DNA of 64,000 bases from Bin87 sp034423595 (GTDB lineage Bacteria > Chloroflexota > Dehalococcoidia > Lucifugimonadales > UBA3495): positions 2,604,001 to 2,668,000 of the forward strand of contig OZ242258.1 in the NCBI GenBank assembly GCA_965207025.1, in the 5' to 3' direction. A model generated the notes under the pieces. The model was not told where the DNA came from. It did not search any database and saw only the letters and a program-made list of their open reading frames with translations. Numbering within the stretch: the first letter of the stretch is position 1; every line of letters begins with the position of its first letter. A program made the translations under genes and the position numbers. Positions 42,345 to 51,700 of this stretch are shown in pieces.

Positions 42345-43085
42345 TCAGTCATGGCGCAGGCGATGCACTTCTGCTTCCAGATCCCGGGCGCGGGCTTCGG
42401 CGGCATCGGCGCGGGCTTCGGCCTGGATTCGGGCGGAGAGCTCGGCGTTGGCGCGTTCCCGTTCGCTGTCAAACGTGGCGATGTGCTCCCCGGTGGCAGG
42501 GTCGTGCCAGCCCAGCCGTCCGCGCGTCCAGCGCAGGAACAGGCCCAATACCGCGCTGTGGCCCTGCAACGACCCATCGGTCAGTTCCTCGATGTCGATG
42601 GTTTCGTACCGTCCGTTCACCAGGCGGTCGCCGGCCAGTCTCGTCCCGTGATACTCCCCCGTCTCGTCAAACCGCCAATACTCGGGTATCCCCTGGCGCG
42701 CGTAGGCAACTCGTTTGGCGCCCGTGTCAACGTGGCGAGTGCTCCGCGACGCTACTTCCATCACGAAGTCCGGCGGCTTGCCTTGCTCTTCGATTATGTA
42801 TCCGTTGCGGGCTTCGTAGGCCGCTGGGTCGGCGTCAAAGACCACCAACAGATCGGGGTAATGGCTGCCGGCCATGCTGCTCGTCCGCTGGGTCACCACG
42901 TAACGCTCGCTGGACACGATGGTAGTTTCAGGGCTGCCCAGATACTGAGCGAGGTGGTGATGCTGCCCGGTTTCGGACAGGTGCCTGGCGTTGGTCATCT
43001 TTTCGTCTTGGGACAGGGGCGCGTCGGGCAGGATGAAGGCGTCGGACGCGGGCGGAGTTTTGGAGTGGATGCCGGCGGTGGTCAT
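42345..43085 (-). CDS. Uma2-family (DUF820) nuclease-fold protein
   Basis: 246 residues. DUF820/Uma2 proteins have a PD-(D/E)xK fold. The core is HYPDLLVVFDADPAAYEARN, then PDFVMEVASRSTRHVDTGAK and RVAYARQGIPEYWRFDETGE, which carry the D, E-x-x and K of the fold. The C-terminus is a charged helix RIQAEARADAAEARARDLEA that should form a coiled coil. Biological role unproven; the family expands strongly in cyanobacteria and Chloroflexota and is sometimes linked to mobile elements. Confidence 0.85.
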   Translation of the reverse strand: MTTAGIHSKTPPASDAFILPDAPLSQDEKMTNARHLSETGQHHHLAQYLGSPETTIVSSERYVVTQRTSSMAGSHYPDLLVVFDADPAAYEARNGYIIEEQGKPPDFVMEVASRSTRHVDTGAKRVAYARQGIPEYWRFDETGEYHGTRLAGDRLVNGRYETIDIEELTDGSLQGHSAVLGLFLRWTRGRLGWHDPATGEHIATFDSERERANAELSARIQAEARADAAEARARDLEAEVHRLRHD

Positions 43086-43124
43086 CGGGGACCTCCGAGT
43101 TGGGGGTTGGTTGATTGGTTGACA

Positions 43125-44489
43125 CTATTGTAGCAGCCGGCCCGACAGGACTTCGCTGCGGCTGGACCACGAAAGGTCGATGATGTGCGCCATGGCGTCG
43201 TCCGCGACGTGGTGATGCTCCGTCACCCACGCGATCTCGTCGGCCAGGGTGGCGCCGAGGATACCGGGATCATCGGTGGCGATCACGAACGGGGCGTCGC
43301 TGGCAAGGAACGCCCTTACGGGGTGATGTTCGGGGCTGGTGATGCCCCCGATGCGCCGGTTTGAAGTGGGGCAAACCTCAATGACGGCCCCCAAAGCGCG
43401 GACGCAACGGATGGCGTACTGCTGGCGTTGCGTGATCTCGTCGAGCTTCGCGTCGTCGTATTCAATGGTCAGCAGGGAGTCCGCAGGGAATGACTTGAGG
43501 CGTTCCAATTCCTTCTCGACGGCAACAACGTCCACCTGGACGCCGAATTCGGCCAGTCCGTCCCGGTGGTTCAGATCGTAGTTCAGCTGGTCGATGCGCT
43601 CAGCCACGCCCTCATTCCGGGTATGGTTTCCGTAGAGGCGCGGGTCAACACCCAGGGAGATGGCGTGGCCGAGGCGGTGGGCGCCAAATTCCGCCGCCTC
43701 ATGGACCCAACGGACGGCGCTCTCCAGGGACTTGTCGTTGAAACTCTCGCCGACGTGATACAGGATGGCCAGCGCCCGGTCCGGGTGCCGGTGGTTGAAG
43801 TCCCTCACATGATCGAATAGCTCACGCTGGTCCCTGGGCGGGTATCCTTCTTCCGCGTTGCAGAAGTCTATGCCGGTCAAAAATGAGCCCAGTGGGCCCA
43901 GCGCCGCGTCCTTGACCACCTCCCAGGTCGGCCACGGGTTTTCCCTGGGCAAACTGACGGCGAGTCGTGGTTGTATGTCCGAACCGGCCCATTCGCCGTA
44001 GGACGCCAACATGGCATGGATCAGTTTCTCCGCCTGCTCGCGCGAATACCGCAGACCCACATTCATCCGTTGTTCGATGTATCCCACGTTCTGCCGTCGT
44101 TGCGCCGCAACGGTGTGGTGAATGAACCGGCAAATGCCGTCGATGAGGACCGACAGCGATACCTCTCCCCTTTGGAACCGGGCCGAATCGCCGCCGTGAA
44201 GCAGCATGTCGTATTTGGCCTGGAACCTGGCGAAATCGCCGCAATCGTCGTCCCCGAACACGAACAGCCGATGAAATTCACTTCGAGAACCGGCCACTCC
44301 CCGGCGACAGCGTTCGAGAATCTCGGCAATGGGAGGGACAACGCCGTACACTCGACGATAGTTGTCCCGGTAAGTGGTCCAATCCACTTCCCGGAGCAAC
44401 AGGAAATCCAGAAAGTCCGAAGAATCGATGCACCCGTACAGGTGAGTGTGGAGGTCGGCCAGTTTTCTGTGATGATTGCGCATGTTCAC
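43125..44489 (-). CDS. Adenosine deaminase-like metal-dependent hydrolase
   Basis: 454 residues, longer than classical adenosine deaminase (about 340). The zinc site is visible: ADLHTHLYGCID (HxH), LYHVGESFND (metal histidine and catalytic glutamate; usually HAGE), HRLGHAISLG (catalytic histidine), and VIATDDPGILG (metal aspartate). EVCPTSNRRIGG is also typical. The extra length lies between the HxH and the HVGE motif, including a Tyr/Arg-rich segment. Purine nucleoside deamination is the family function; the substrate here may differ. The start is a GTG with a weak ribosome site. Confidence 0.84.
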   Translation of the reverse strand: MNMRNHHRKLADLHTHLYGCIDSSDFLDFLLLREVDWTTYRDNYRRVYGVVPPIAEILERCRRGVAGSRSEFHRLFVFGDDDCGDFARFQAKYDMLLHGGDSARFQRGEVSLSVLIDGICRFIHHTVAAQRRQNVGYIEQRMNVGLRYSREQAEKLIHAMLASYGEWAGSDIQPRLAVSLPRENPWPTWEVVKDAALGPLGSFLTGIDFCNAEEGYPPRDQRELFDHVRDFNHRHPDRALAILYHVGESFNDKSLESAVRWVHEAAEFGAHRLGHAISLGVDPRLYGNHTRNEGVAERIDQLNYDLNHRDGLAEFGVQVDVVAVEKELERLKSFPADSLLTIEYDDAKLDEITQRQQYAIRCVRALGAVIEVCPTSNRRIGGITSPEHHPVRAFLASDAPFVIATDDPGILGATLADEIAWVTEHHHVADDAMAHIIDLSWSSRSEVLSGRLLQ

Positions 44490-44530
44490 AGTTTAGCAGC
44501 GGCCTCAGTCGTGCCGGCCACTCGGCCGGC

Positions 44531-44562
44531 AGCGAGATTGCCACGCTGCGCTCGCAATGACA
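44531..44562. repeat. Interspersed repeat (agcgagattgccacgctgcg class)
   Basis: agcgagattgccacgctgcg plus ctcgcaatgac, between divergent genes. Same unit as at 37987. Confidence 0.8.
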
Positions 44563-44620
44563 GTACTGGCGAGATAACGTCCGCATGAGGGATCGGCGGA
44601 GGTTGTTATAATCTTTCGCC

Positions 44621-45373
44621 ATGTCAATCAGCTTGGACGTTGTCATACCCTGTCTGAATGAGGAGCGGGCGCTGCCGGTGTGCATCCGGCGGCTGCGTGA
44701 GTTCATGTCCGAGCACATGGGTCGGTACGACTGGGGGATTGTGGTGGCGGACAACGGGTCCACCGACGGGACGCTGGACGCGGCCGAGGCGTTGTCGCAG
44801 GAGTTCCCGCAGGTCCGCTACATCCGGCTGGAGCAGCGCGGTCGGGGTCGCGCCCTGCGCCGGGCGTGGACGGAGAGCCGCGCCGACGTCGTGGCGTATA
44901 TGGACGTTGACCTGTCCACGGATCTGGGCAGCTTGCCGCCGATGATCGCAGCCATCGCGGACGATGGGTACGACGTGGCTACGGGTTCGCGGCTGCTGCC
45001 CGATTCGCGGGTGGTGGGGCGCACGCTGAAACGTGAGATCACATCTCGGGGGTACAGCCTGCTGTTCCGCACGATGTTCTTCACCACGTTCCGCGACGCG
45101 CAGTGTGGGTTCAAGGCGGCGAGCCGGCGGGCGGCGGATGACCTGGCGCCGCTGGTGGCGGACAACGGGTGGTTCTTCGACTCGGAGCTGCTGATCCTGG
45201 CGCAGAAGTGCGGCTATCCTATCAAGGAGTTGCCGGTGCATTGGGAGGACGATCCCGACACGCGGGTACGCATCCTGCGGACGGCGTGGGAGGACGTGAA
45301 AGGGCTGCTGCGGCTGAAGTTCGGCGGGGTGGGGAAGGTGCGCCGAGCGTTGGGAGTGGATGGAAAGTCGTAG
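44621..45373 (+). CDS. Family 2 glycosyltransferase (dolichyl-phosphate sugar transferase-like)
   Basis: 250 residues with a GT-A fold. It starts LDVVIPCLNEERALPVCIRR and has VVADNGSTDGTLDAAEALSQ, the DxD-type motif VAYMDVDLSTDLGSLPPM, and FRDAQCGFKAASRRAADDL. These match polyprenyl/dolichyl-phosphate glucosyltransferases (ALG5/DPM1-like), which charge a membrane lipid carrier. No C-terminal membrane helices are present. It stands alone on the plus strand. Confidence 0.9.
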   Translation: MSISLDVVIPCLNEERALPVCIRRLREFMSEHMGRYDWGIVVADNGSTDGTLDAAEALSQEFPQVRYIRLEQRGRGRALRRAWTESRADVVAYMDVDLSTDLGSLPPMIAAIADDGYDVATGSRLLPDSRVVGRTLKREITSRGYSLLFRTMFFTTFRDAQCGFKAASRRAADDLAPLVADNGWFFDSELLILAQKCGYPIKELPVHWEDDPDTRVRILRTAWEDVKGLLRLKFGGVGKVRRALGVDGKS

Positions 45374-45402
45374 GGCAGTGTGCCCCTCGCGAACACAGTC
45401 GG

Positions 45403-45642
45403 CTATACGGCCGCGCCCAAAGTGTTTACCAGGTCGCGCCCGGACGTTGCGGGCGGCAACGGCTTGCCATCTGCGCGATACAGTTTGATAGCTTCGTCAA
45501 CAATCTGACACAACTCTTCGAACACTGCGCGTTCATCAGGACCGTGGCAACCGCCGTAGATCAGGCCCGGCGCGCTGCCGATGTAGCACTGGTCTTCATC
45601 TGACCATTCGATTATCTTGACGTATCGGGCGCTGTCATTCAT
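45403..45642 (-). CDS. hicB: HicB-family antitoxin
   Basis: 79 residues with the partial RNase H-like HicB fold: YVKIIEWSDEDQCYIGSAPG, then RAVFEELCQIVDEAIKLYRADGKPLPP. No C-terminal DNA-binding domain is obvious. It follows hicA with a 4-bp ATGA overlap. Confidence 0.86.
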   Translation of the reverse strand: MNDSARYVKIIEWSDEDQCYIGSAPGLIYGGCHGPDERAVFEELCQIVDEAIKLYRADGKPLPPATSGRDLVNTLGAAV

Positions 45643-45836
45643 CGCCTAGATTCCTCAATTGCGGCTCGCGTCGCACGGATCTGATAATGCCTCGCGTCAC
45701 TTCCCAAGTTGCCGGATATGGTAACAGGCTTTGCAACGTTTGGATGCACGAAGTTCCGGTGGCTTCCCCGTCCGCCACGATTGACGAATCCCGCTCGTTG
45801 CAGATCGGAGATCAATTCGCGGACTTTCGTTGGCAA
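45639..45836 (-). CDS. hicA: HicA-family mRNA interferase toxin
   Basis: 65 residues with a dsRBD-like fold: TKVRELISDLQRAGFVNRGG, then the catalytic histidine in GSHRNFVHP and KPVTISGNLGSDARHYQIRA. The ribosome-dependent mRNA-cleaving toxin gene lies first in the operon, overlapping hicB. It sits directly next to the cas3 fragment. Confidence 0.87.
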   Translation of the reverse strand: MPTKVRELISDLQRAGFVNRGGRGSHRNFVHPNVAKPVTISGNLGSDARHYQIRATRAAIEESRR

Positions 45837-45885
45837 ATGAGATCTCCGTTACAAAGGACATTACCGAACCGAGCGGGCAAAATAA

Positions 45886-46268
45886 ATGGCTGGCCGAGGG
45901 AGACTGTATCCAGAACCTTCGAGTTGGTGGTGGCCCTATGATCCCATTGAGATAAGGATGGAGAATGGGTCTCGCGCAAAGCGATTTTGGGGAAAGGCGG
46001 ATCGCCAGGATCCTAGCCGCGTCCATTTGCTGGAGCACCATCTGGCTGACGTGGGCGCGTGCTTTGAGGCGCTGCTAGGGCAGGCCGCCATACGGAAGCG
46101 GATGGCGCGTACCGCCGGCCTGGATGACGGTTCGGAGACCGGCTCCGGCAAGACCGAGGCGGCGTTGTGGCGGTTTGCCGAAATGTACGCCGAGGGGCTG
46201 GTGGATGGAATGTACTTCGCGCTGCCGACGCGGGCCGCCGCCGTGCAGATACACGAGCGGAAGATTTG
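45886..46268 (+). pseudogene. Internally deleted and truncated cas3 fragment
   Basis: The N-terminus reads FWGKADRQDPSRVHLLEHHL, then GACFEALLGQ and MARTAGLDD, the start of a Cas3 HD-nuclease domain. It then jumps directly to ETGSGKTEAALWRFAEMYA (Walker A of the Cas3 helicase) and VDGMYFALPTRAAAVQIHER (motif Ia region). The several hundred bases that should lie between are missing and the frame is lost shortly after HERKIW, where a brnA piece begins on the other strand. A full Cas3 is 700-900 residues. This is the remains of a type I CRISPR-Cas locus; no other cas gene is recognisable. Confidence 0.78.
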
Positions 46269-46390
46269 GCGTCGGCAAACCATTCGTCGCTCAGCTCGTC
46301 GGTATCGGGGTCGTCGGCGATGCCGGCGTTGATAACGGCGTCCTCTTCCGGTGTTGGCCTGATGATGTCAGCCTTCTTGTTGCGCGACAT
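46267..46390 (-). pseudogene. Truncated brnA antitoxin
   Basis: Starts MSRNKKADIIRPTPEEDAVI and contains GIADDPDTDELSDEWFADAK, matching the BrnA N-terminal half (compare 1884-2270: ARDPDTFELDDAWFARARP). After about 41 residues the BrnA pattern stops exactly where the cas3 fragment begins on the opposite strand. No BrnT gene precedes it. An open frame continues but is only antisense of cas3. Confidence 0.72.
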
Positions 46391-46483
46391 AGGCGGCGGC
46401 CTCCCGTGAGTTGGCTTTTCTGGGAGGGTGTCTAATAAGCCGGATGTACATTTGAGGCGAGAGGTGAGATTGTGAAGGAATTC

Positions 46484-46522
46484 CCCCTCACCCCAACCCT
46501 CTCCCGCTAGGGGAGAGGGAGA
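46484..46522. repeat. Palindromic interspersed repeat (ccctcacccc... class)
   Basis: Reads ccctcaccccaaccctctcc, cgctagg, ggagagggaga. Same class as at 11120 and 13163. It lies between gene remnants. Confidence 0.85.
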
Positions 46523-46561
46523 TTTTAGACACCATCATGGAGAATTGGCGCGGGCCTCCAG

Positions 46562-46918
46562 CTATGGACGAATCAGCGGCTCCAACTTGTCCAGGAACGT
46601 TTCCACGTCCCGGAGACTGCGGGCCACGCGGCCGGCTCCGTACCAGTCTTCGTAAAAGTTTGTGTGGAGTCCGCCAGCCAGCTCGAATAGTCGGTCGATG
46701 TCATCATCGCCGGCTTCCTGGGCCAAGACGCTGACTGCGTCGTAAAGCAGCTCGTGTCCGCCGTGGCGCCAGCCGCGCTGCTGGGCGATTGCCTTCACCA
46801 TCTGGGCGGCGGAACCCCAGCCTTTCTCGGATGCCTGGCGCAGGTCGCCGGCGGCGAGCTCGCTCCGGGCCTGAACCAGGAGGTGGCGACTGGATTCGCG
46901 GTACTTCTGCGTGGTCAT
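46562..46918 (-). CDS. PaREP1/HEPN-like domain protein
   Basis: 118 residues from the ATG at 46918 with GGGAGC upstream. All-helical; LRQASEKGWGSAAQMVKAIA, then RHGGHELLYDAVSVLAQEAG, and AGGLHTNFYEDWYGAGRVAR match the PaREP1 domain, related to HEPN folds. These are often small toxin- or antitoxin-like proteins next to nucleotidyltransferases, but no such partner is seen here. Function unknown. Confidence 0.7.
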   Translation of the reverse strand: MTTQKYRESSRHLLVQARSELAAGDLRQASEKGWGSAAQMVKAIAQQRGWRHGGHELLYDAVSVLAQEAGDDDIDRLFELAGGLHTNFYEDWYGAGRVARSLRDVETFLDKLEPLIRP

Positions 46919-46971
46919 GTTGCTCCCGACCACAAGTTTAGCACATTGGAGTCAAGCCGGCGCTTCGTTAC

Positions 46972-47196
46972 CTATCTCCGGGTGAGCATTTGGTAGGCGA
47001 CGGGTTGCGGCGCCGGTTCGCCGCGATCCTGCATATCGGCGAGGGCGTCGGAAACCAGCCGTCGGATGCCGGTAAAGGCTGCTTCAGGGGTTGGGGCGAG
47101 CCAGCTCAGCGACGGGAATTCGGTACACAGCCCGACGTACTCACCGTCCTCGCCGGACCAGGTGACGCTGTAGGTGTAGTGGTTATGGTCCGTCAT
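46972..47196 (-). CDS. Solitary HicB-like antitoxin
   Basis: 74 residues: MTDHNHYTYSVTWSGEDGEY, VGLCTEFPSLSWLAPTPEAA, FTGIRRLVSDALADMQDRGE. This is the short HicB subfamily with the EFPSLSWLA block, which is commonly found without a HicA. No toxin gene is adjacent. Same strand as the PaREP1-like gene, 53 bp upstream of it. Confidence 0.8.
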   Translation of the reverse strand: MTDHNHYTYSVTWSGEDGEYVGLCTEFPSLSWLAPTPEAAFTGIRRLVSDALADMQDRGEPAPQPVAYQMLTRR

Positions 47197-47457
47197 TCAC
47201 GGCGTACCGTTAGGATGCGAGAGCGGATTGGCAGTCCGCCCTCGCATGTATCCCCGCGCGTGCGGGGGAACCGCCTGGTACGGCGACAGGCACACGTCAT
47301 CGTAGAAGTCGTCCAGTTGGTCCTCCCACTTGAGCACGAGCGACCCGTCCTGGGGGCGAACGGCCCGTAGCCGGATAACTTCGGATTCCTGGCAGAGTTC
47401 GCTCAACAGCGTCTGGCCTGAAGCACTCCCGGTGGGGACATCTATCTCCGTCTCCAC
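47197..47457 (-). CDS. Short frame of unknown origin, probable gene fragment
   Basis: 86 codons from a GTG. The first 62 residues look protein-like (TLLSELCQESEVIRLRAVRP, then DGSLVLKWEDQLDDFYDDVC). The last part is the translation of the CRISPR-like repeat at 47248-47273 and beyond. No family recognised. The C-terminal fusion to a repeat suggests that this is the tail of a broken gene. Confidence 0.35.
   Translation of the reverse strand: METEIDVPTGSASGQTLLSELCQESEVIRLRAVRPQDGSLVLKWEDQLDDFYDDVCLSPYQAVPPHARGYMRGRTANPLSHPNGTP
47248..47273. CRISPR. Solitary type I-E-like CRISPR repeat
   Basis: The 26-bp unit starts GTATCCCCGCGCGTGCGGGG and ends GAACCG. The perfect 6-bp stem CCCCGC/GCGGGG with a GCGT loop and the terminal GAACCG match type I-E repeats. 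Only one copy is present: no spacer array, leader or cas1/cas2 follows. With the cas3 fragment 1 kb away, this is best seen as the remnant of a lost array. Confidence 0.6.
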
Positions 47458-47559
47458 CGCGACGCCATTGCACGTCCGAGAAGCCCTCGACCATCTTGTT
47501 CGTCAAGTGGCGGCGCCGCAGGTGATGGCGGGTCCTGGCCTGGCGGTCCTTCCGGTGTC

Positions 47560-48303
47560 CTATGGCAGAGTGGTCGTGACGGTAAGATACCTGGACCATT
47601 CGTCGCATTCCGCCGAATAGGACGCTACCTTGAGGGTGTATTCCCTGTTGGCCCTGTACGCGCTGTCGAATATATGGTTGCGATTCGTCTTTTCATCCGC
47701 CTCGCCCATCTTCCTATTGCCTCTAAACAGCTCCACACTATAGTCGGTATGGGAGCAGGTGTTCTCCCCTCCATTCGGCGGACGGTTCCACCACACTCTC
47801 ACGTTGTAGGTTCCCTGTCTTTCAATCCGGCCGCCCGACGGCGTGGTGGGGACGTACTTGGCTTCGTCGTCGCTTCGCTGCGGGTCGCTGGGGCTGCTGT
47901 TCGCGTTGGTGGTGAATTTCTTCCTGGCTGGCCGGTAGCTGTAGTTGTCGCAACTGTCGCTGTAACTCTCCACATCTGCCCGGTAGTCGGTTGCGGGGGT
48001 CAGGCCGTCCGTAGTCCATTCGGTTGCCGTCAGCGCGGCCGACTCCTTTACCACGCCCCGTTTACTGGTGTACGGGTCCACGTCGTAGATTCTCACGTAG
48101 TATTCAGTAGTGGCTCAGGAACCGTCGGCGCCGGCGGACCAGCTGACCTTGGCCTCGGTGTCGCCCACGACGACCTGGACGTTGGTCGGAGGGTTGGGCT
48201 TGATGCTCTGGCCGGAAACGGCCGGGATGGCGAAGATGACGGCGGCCAGCAGGAAGCCGGCCACGGCGTAGAGAAGTGGATGGAATCGTGATCGTTTTAG
48301 CAT
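47560..48303 (-). pseudogene. Secreted fibronectin type III protein broken by an in-frame stop
   Basis: The N-terminus MLKRSRFHPLLYAVAGFLLA, then AVIFAIPAVSGQ, is a signal peptide. An FN3 domain starts NPPTNVQVVVGDTEAKVSWS, is cut by TGA at 48115-48117 and continues in the same frame as TTEYYVRIYDVDPYTSKRGV. A second FN3-like domain follows, ending with EYTLKVASYSAECDEWSRY. Frame and homology are continuous across the stop, so one nonsense change (or sequencing error) is the cause. The promoter region carries the GATAACA repeat shared with the giant surface gene cluster. Confidence 0.75.
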
Positions 48304-48391
48304 CAGACGAGCCTCCGGACAAGAAAATCAGTTTTTTCACACCGTGCGGGCTGAATCGTCGAAAGTTTATCATCACAGTAAAGACTTTATC

Positions 48392-48409
48392 GATAACATA
48401 ATGATAACA
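48392..48409. promoter_or_regulatory. Paired GATAACA direct repeat
   Basis: GATAACA at 48392-48398 and 48403-48409, 11 bp apart, about 90 bp upstream of the FN3 pseudogene start. Same unit and spacing as at 55029-55071. Spacing of 11 bp (one helical turn) is typical of OmpR/PhoB-family sites. Confidence 0.55.
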
Positions 48410-48470
48410 TTATACGGGCGGCATGGAAACCAGTCGCGAGCGCTCACGCGTACCCACTTTCGTTCAACTT

Positions 48471-48579
48471 GTCATTGCGAGCGCAGCGCGGCAATCTCGT
48501 CGCCATAGGAAACATGGTTCAGGCGACGGGATCGCCACGTCGCTGCGCTCCTCGCGATGACAAACTGGGTACGCATGAG
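48471..48579. repeat. Two interspersed repeats (tcattgcgagcgcagcgcgg class)
   Basis: A reverse copy (gtcattgcgagcgcagcgcg plus gcaatctcg, 48471-48500) and a forward copy (gatcgccacgtcgctgcgct plus cgcgatgacaaactgggtac, 48531-48575) form an imperfect inverted pair. No gene is seen in 48410-48717. Confidence 0.78.
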
Positions 48580-48717
48580 AGAGATTATTGGCTTGGAAGA
48601 TTCTTATGTAGTCGATCTCCATCTCAATACGGATTGCAGGATGCCTGTGACAGGGAAACGGGTCCCCCGGTGTCGGCGGCCTTACGGTTTAAGGGTCGGC
48701 GCGGCGGCCACCAAGTG

Positions 48718-48758
48718 TGATGGCGGCGCTGCCGGAGTTGGCAGCGCCGCCGCCATCA
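48718..48758 (-). terminator. Strong hairpin after the giant surface protein gene
   Basis: TGATGGCGGCGGCGCTGCC, loop, GGCAGCGCCGCCATCA on the minus strand, beginning at the stop codon. The stem is long and GC-rich but is not followed by a clear T run, so it is only a terminator-like structure. Confidence 0.5.
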
Positions 48759-51700
48759 TTCTTGCGGCGTGGCCTGGGCCGTGTTCGACGCTCCGCTCCT
48801 CCCCAGCGGGTTCACCGTAAAGATCTGGAAAGTGTAGGTGGTCCCGTTGCTGAGATTGCCAACGTGGTAGGAAGCCCGCCCGAAAGCGTCACTGTCCATA
48901 TCTACAAATGCGCTCCAAGTCGCGCCGCCGTCGGCGCTCCAGCGGTACTGGTAGCTGTGGCGGTTGATGGCCCAGTCCCACGTGAGAATGACCTCTTCGT
49001 CGCCGCCCCTGGCCGTGAGACCGGTGGGCGCAGTCGGGGTCGCCCACCGTGTGGCCTCGATCATGTTCGACGCCGGGCTTCGGCCGCCCGTGTTCACCGC
49101 AAAGACCTGGAACTCGTAAGCGAACCCGCTGTAGAGGTAACGGCCGGGCACCTGGTAAGAGGTGGCGCTGGCGCCGCCCGGAATGTCAAAGTACTCGTCG
49201 CTCTCTGTCCAGCTGAGCCTGCCCTTGCTGCGTAGGCGGTACTGGAACTTGGTGACCGTGCCGGTGTCCGGGTGACTCCAGCTGAGGATCACCGGATCGC
49301 CGGGCCTGGTGGCATCCTCCAGCACGACGGGCGCAACCGGCGGCGGCGGCGGCGCAACCGGCGTGCCCTTCACCTGGCCGAGCCAGACGGGGCTGTCGCT
49401 CACGCTGTGACGCCACCACATATCCACCGTGTACTCCAGGCCCGCTTGCAGGCCGGTAATTTCGTAGCTGGTTGCGCTGCCGTCGATATGGATGGTTTGG
49501 GAATCGCCGCCCTGCGTCAATTTCAGGTCGTAGAACTCCACATAGTGGGCCGAGGCCGCAAAGGACACCGTAAGCCGTTCCTCCCCGGGGGTTATCTTCA
49601 TCCCTCCCACCCGGGCGGTTACCTCGGCCGACGGCGGGCCGTCGGGCTGGCCGGCCTTGACGGGGATCACGCGCACCGTGTACATCCGGACCACTTCCAG
49701 GTCGGTCAGGATGTAGCTGTCGCCGTACCAGCCGGTGAGGGAGCGCTGGCGTTCGGCGTCGAATTGCTCGCTGCCCGACTTCCACTGCACCTTGTATCCG
49801 TCCACACCAAATATCGGATCCCAGGTCACTATGAGCTGCCGGTCCCTGGGCGCGGCGCGCACCCCGGTCACCTGAGGAATCACCGCCGAGTTGTTGCCGG
49901 ACGGCGCCGTAACAGCCTGGGCCACGGTGATGACCGGGGACAGGGCGTAGATACTCGCTGTGGACGTGTGCGAGAGGCTGTGCCCGGAGAGCGGATGGTC
50001 TGGGTTATGCTGTAGTTGCTCCAAAACGCACAGGGCGTTGCGGCTGTGTACCGTACCCACCTCATAGCCCCGGTCCTTCAGATAGTCCGGCAGGTACATC
50101 ACCCGGTGACCATAGCCGTCCACCGGTCTTGTTGTCGGTTCGTTCGAGCTCGGGTCCACCAACCGTATCCATTCCTCCGTGACCTTGCAGAACACGGGCT
50201 CGGGCCGCGGGCTGGGCTTGGTGCCAACCTCTACCTGGGAGCCGCTGCCGGCATGGAGGTTCGGATGTTTGGTCCCGTCGTCATTCGAGCCGGTCCACAC
50301 CCATGGATAATTATCCAATCCCGAGCCATAGGCATCGGCGATCTGGGGGGTCCACAGCACTTTGCCCGTCTCGTCGGTTATGTTGCGAGCGCCTGATGGC
50401 CACCGCCAACTCCCATCGTAGAACTGGTAGTAGTTGGGAGCCACCATTACACCGTTCACCCAAAAGATCGGCACGCCGACGCCAGTGATCCTGGCGTCCA
50501 CGTTCTCCGCGGCGTCCATGTCGGCGGTGGAAATGAAGGCGCGGAACTGGTCCGGGAAGTCGCTCAGGTTTGAGTTGCGGCGCGCCGCATCCTGCACGAA
50601 GCGGTTGTAGTCGTCGATGCTTGTCGACGTCGCGTCCCGTTCGTCGGAGGTGGCGAACAGCAGCCGGAAGGAAAAACTCGCGCGGTCATAGCCCGCGGGG
50701 ATGAGTGGCGAGCCCGGCGGGACCGTCTGCGGCTCGATGGGCTGCTGACTGGACGGCGTGACCGTGACCGGGTCGGACGCCGGGCCCTGCCCGGCCATGT
50801 CCACGGCGCGGATCTCGAAGGTGTAAGGGGTGCCGTTCTCCAAGCCGCGCACCAAGTGCCGGACGGTGCCCGGGCCGCTGTCCGGAATGTCGGTCCAGGC
50901 TCCCCCATCCTGTCGGTACTGGTAGCCGGTGATGGAGTAATCCGAGGGGTCGGTCCAGACCAGAACCGCCGAGCGATCGTCGCTGAGGGCCCGGAGGTCC
51001 GGCTGCCCTGGCAGGACGGTATCAACGACGGTGATGACCGGGGAGAGTGCGTAGTAATAGCCATTGACGTCGTTGTGAGAGAAAACTTCTTTAAACATCG
51101 CGTCGTTGGGTCGTGCAGCGGACAAAGCTCCAATGGCGGTAGGAGTGACGCCGGCATAACCGGTGGCATGCTTGGTTCCGTCGCGGTTCGAGCCGGTCCA
51201 GGCTACAAATGGCGCATGATGAGCGCTCCCGGACTCGTTGGTCGCGGCCACGGAGTCCCAGCCGCTGCTGTGGTAGAAGTCCTCGTAGTCGTCGCTCACC
51301 TTCTCGCCGCCCAGCCAGTAGATGGGCACGCCCTTGTCTGCGTTGGTGTAGGTGGTGTCGGTGTTGTCTCTGGCGTCCACGTCGGCGGTGGAAACGAAGG
51401 CGCGGAACTGGCCGCTGAAATCGGCCAGGTCGGTGTTGGCCGCGGCGAGATCCTGCACAAAACCATTGTAGGTAGCGATGTCCAGGGACGTGGGGGCCGA
51501 ACTCATGGAAGTCATGAACAGCAGCCGGAAATTGTCGCCCGTTTTGAATACGGGCCGGCCTTGCGCGTCCCTGGGCGCCTGCGGCCAATCCGGCTCCACG
51601 ATCTGGGCTTCCGGGGGCGCCGCCGCGATTGTCGGAGACCCCGGCGTGGCCGTGACCGACTGCGACGCCTTGCCCGGGCCCAGGGGGTTCACCGCACGGA

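Noticed and set aside
43125..44489. RdrB of the RADAR antiviral system
   Set aside because: The protein is an adenosine deaminase homolog, but it is far shorter than RdrB and no RdrA ATPase gene is nearby.
46013..46266. Extension of the truncated BrnA frame through the cas3 region
   Set aside because: The sequence after residue 41 is only the antisense of the cas3 fragment and has no BrnA features.
47248..47273. A functional CRISPR array
   Set aside because: Only one repeat is present, with no spacer-repeat continuation on either side.
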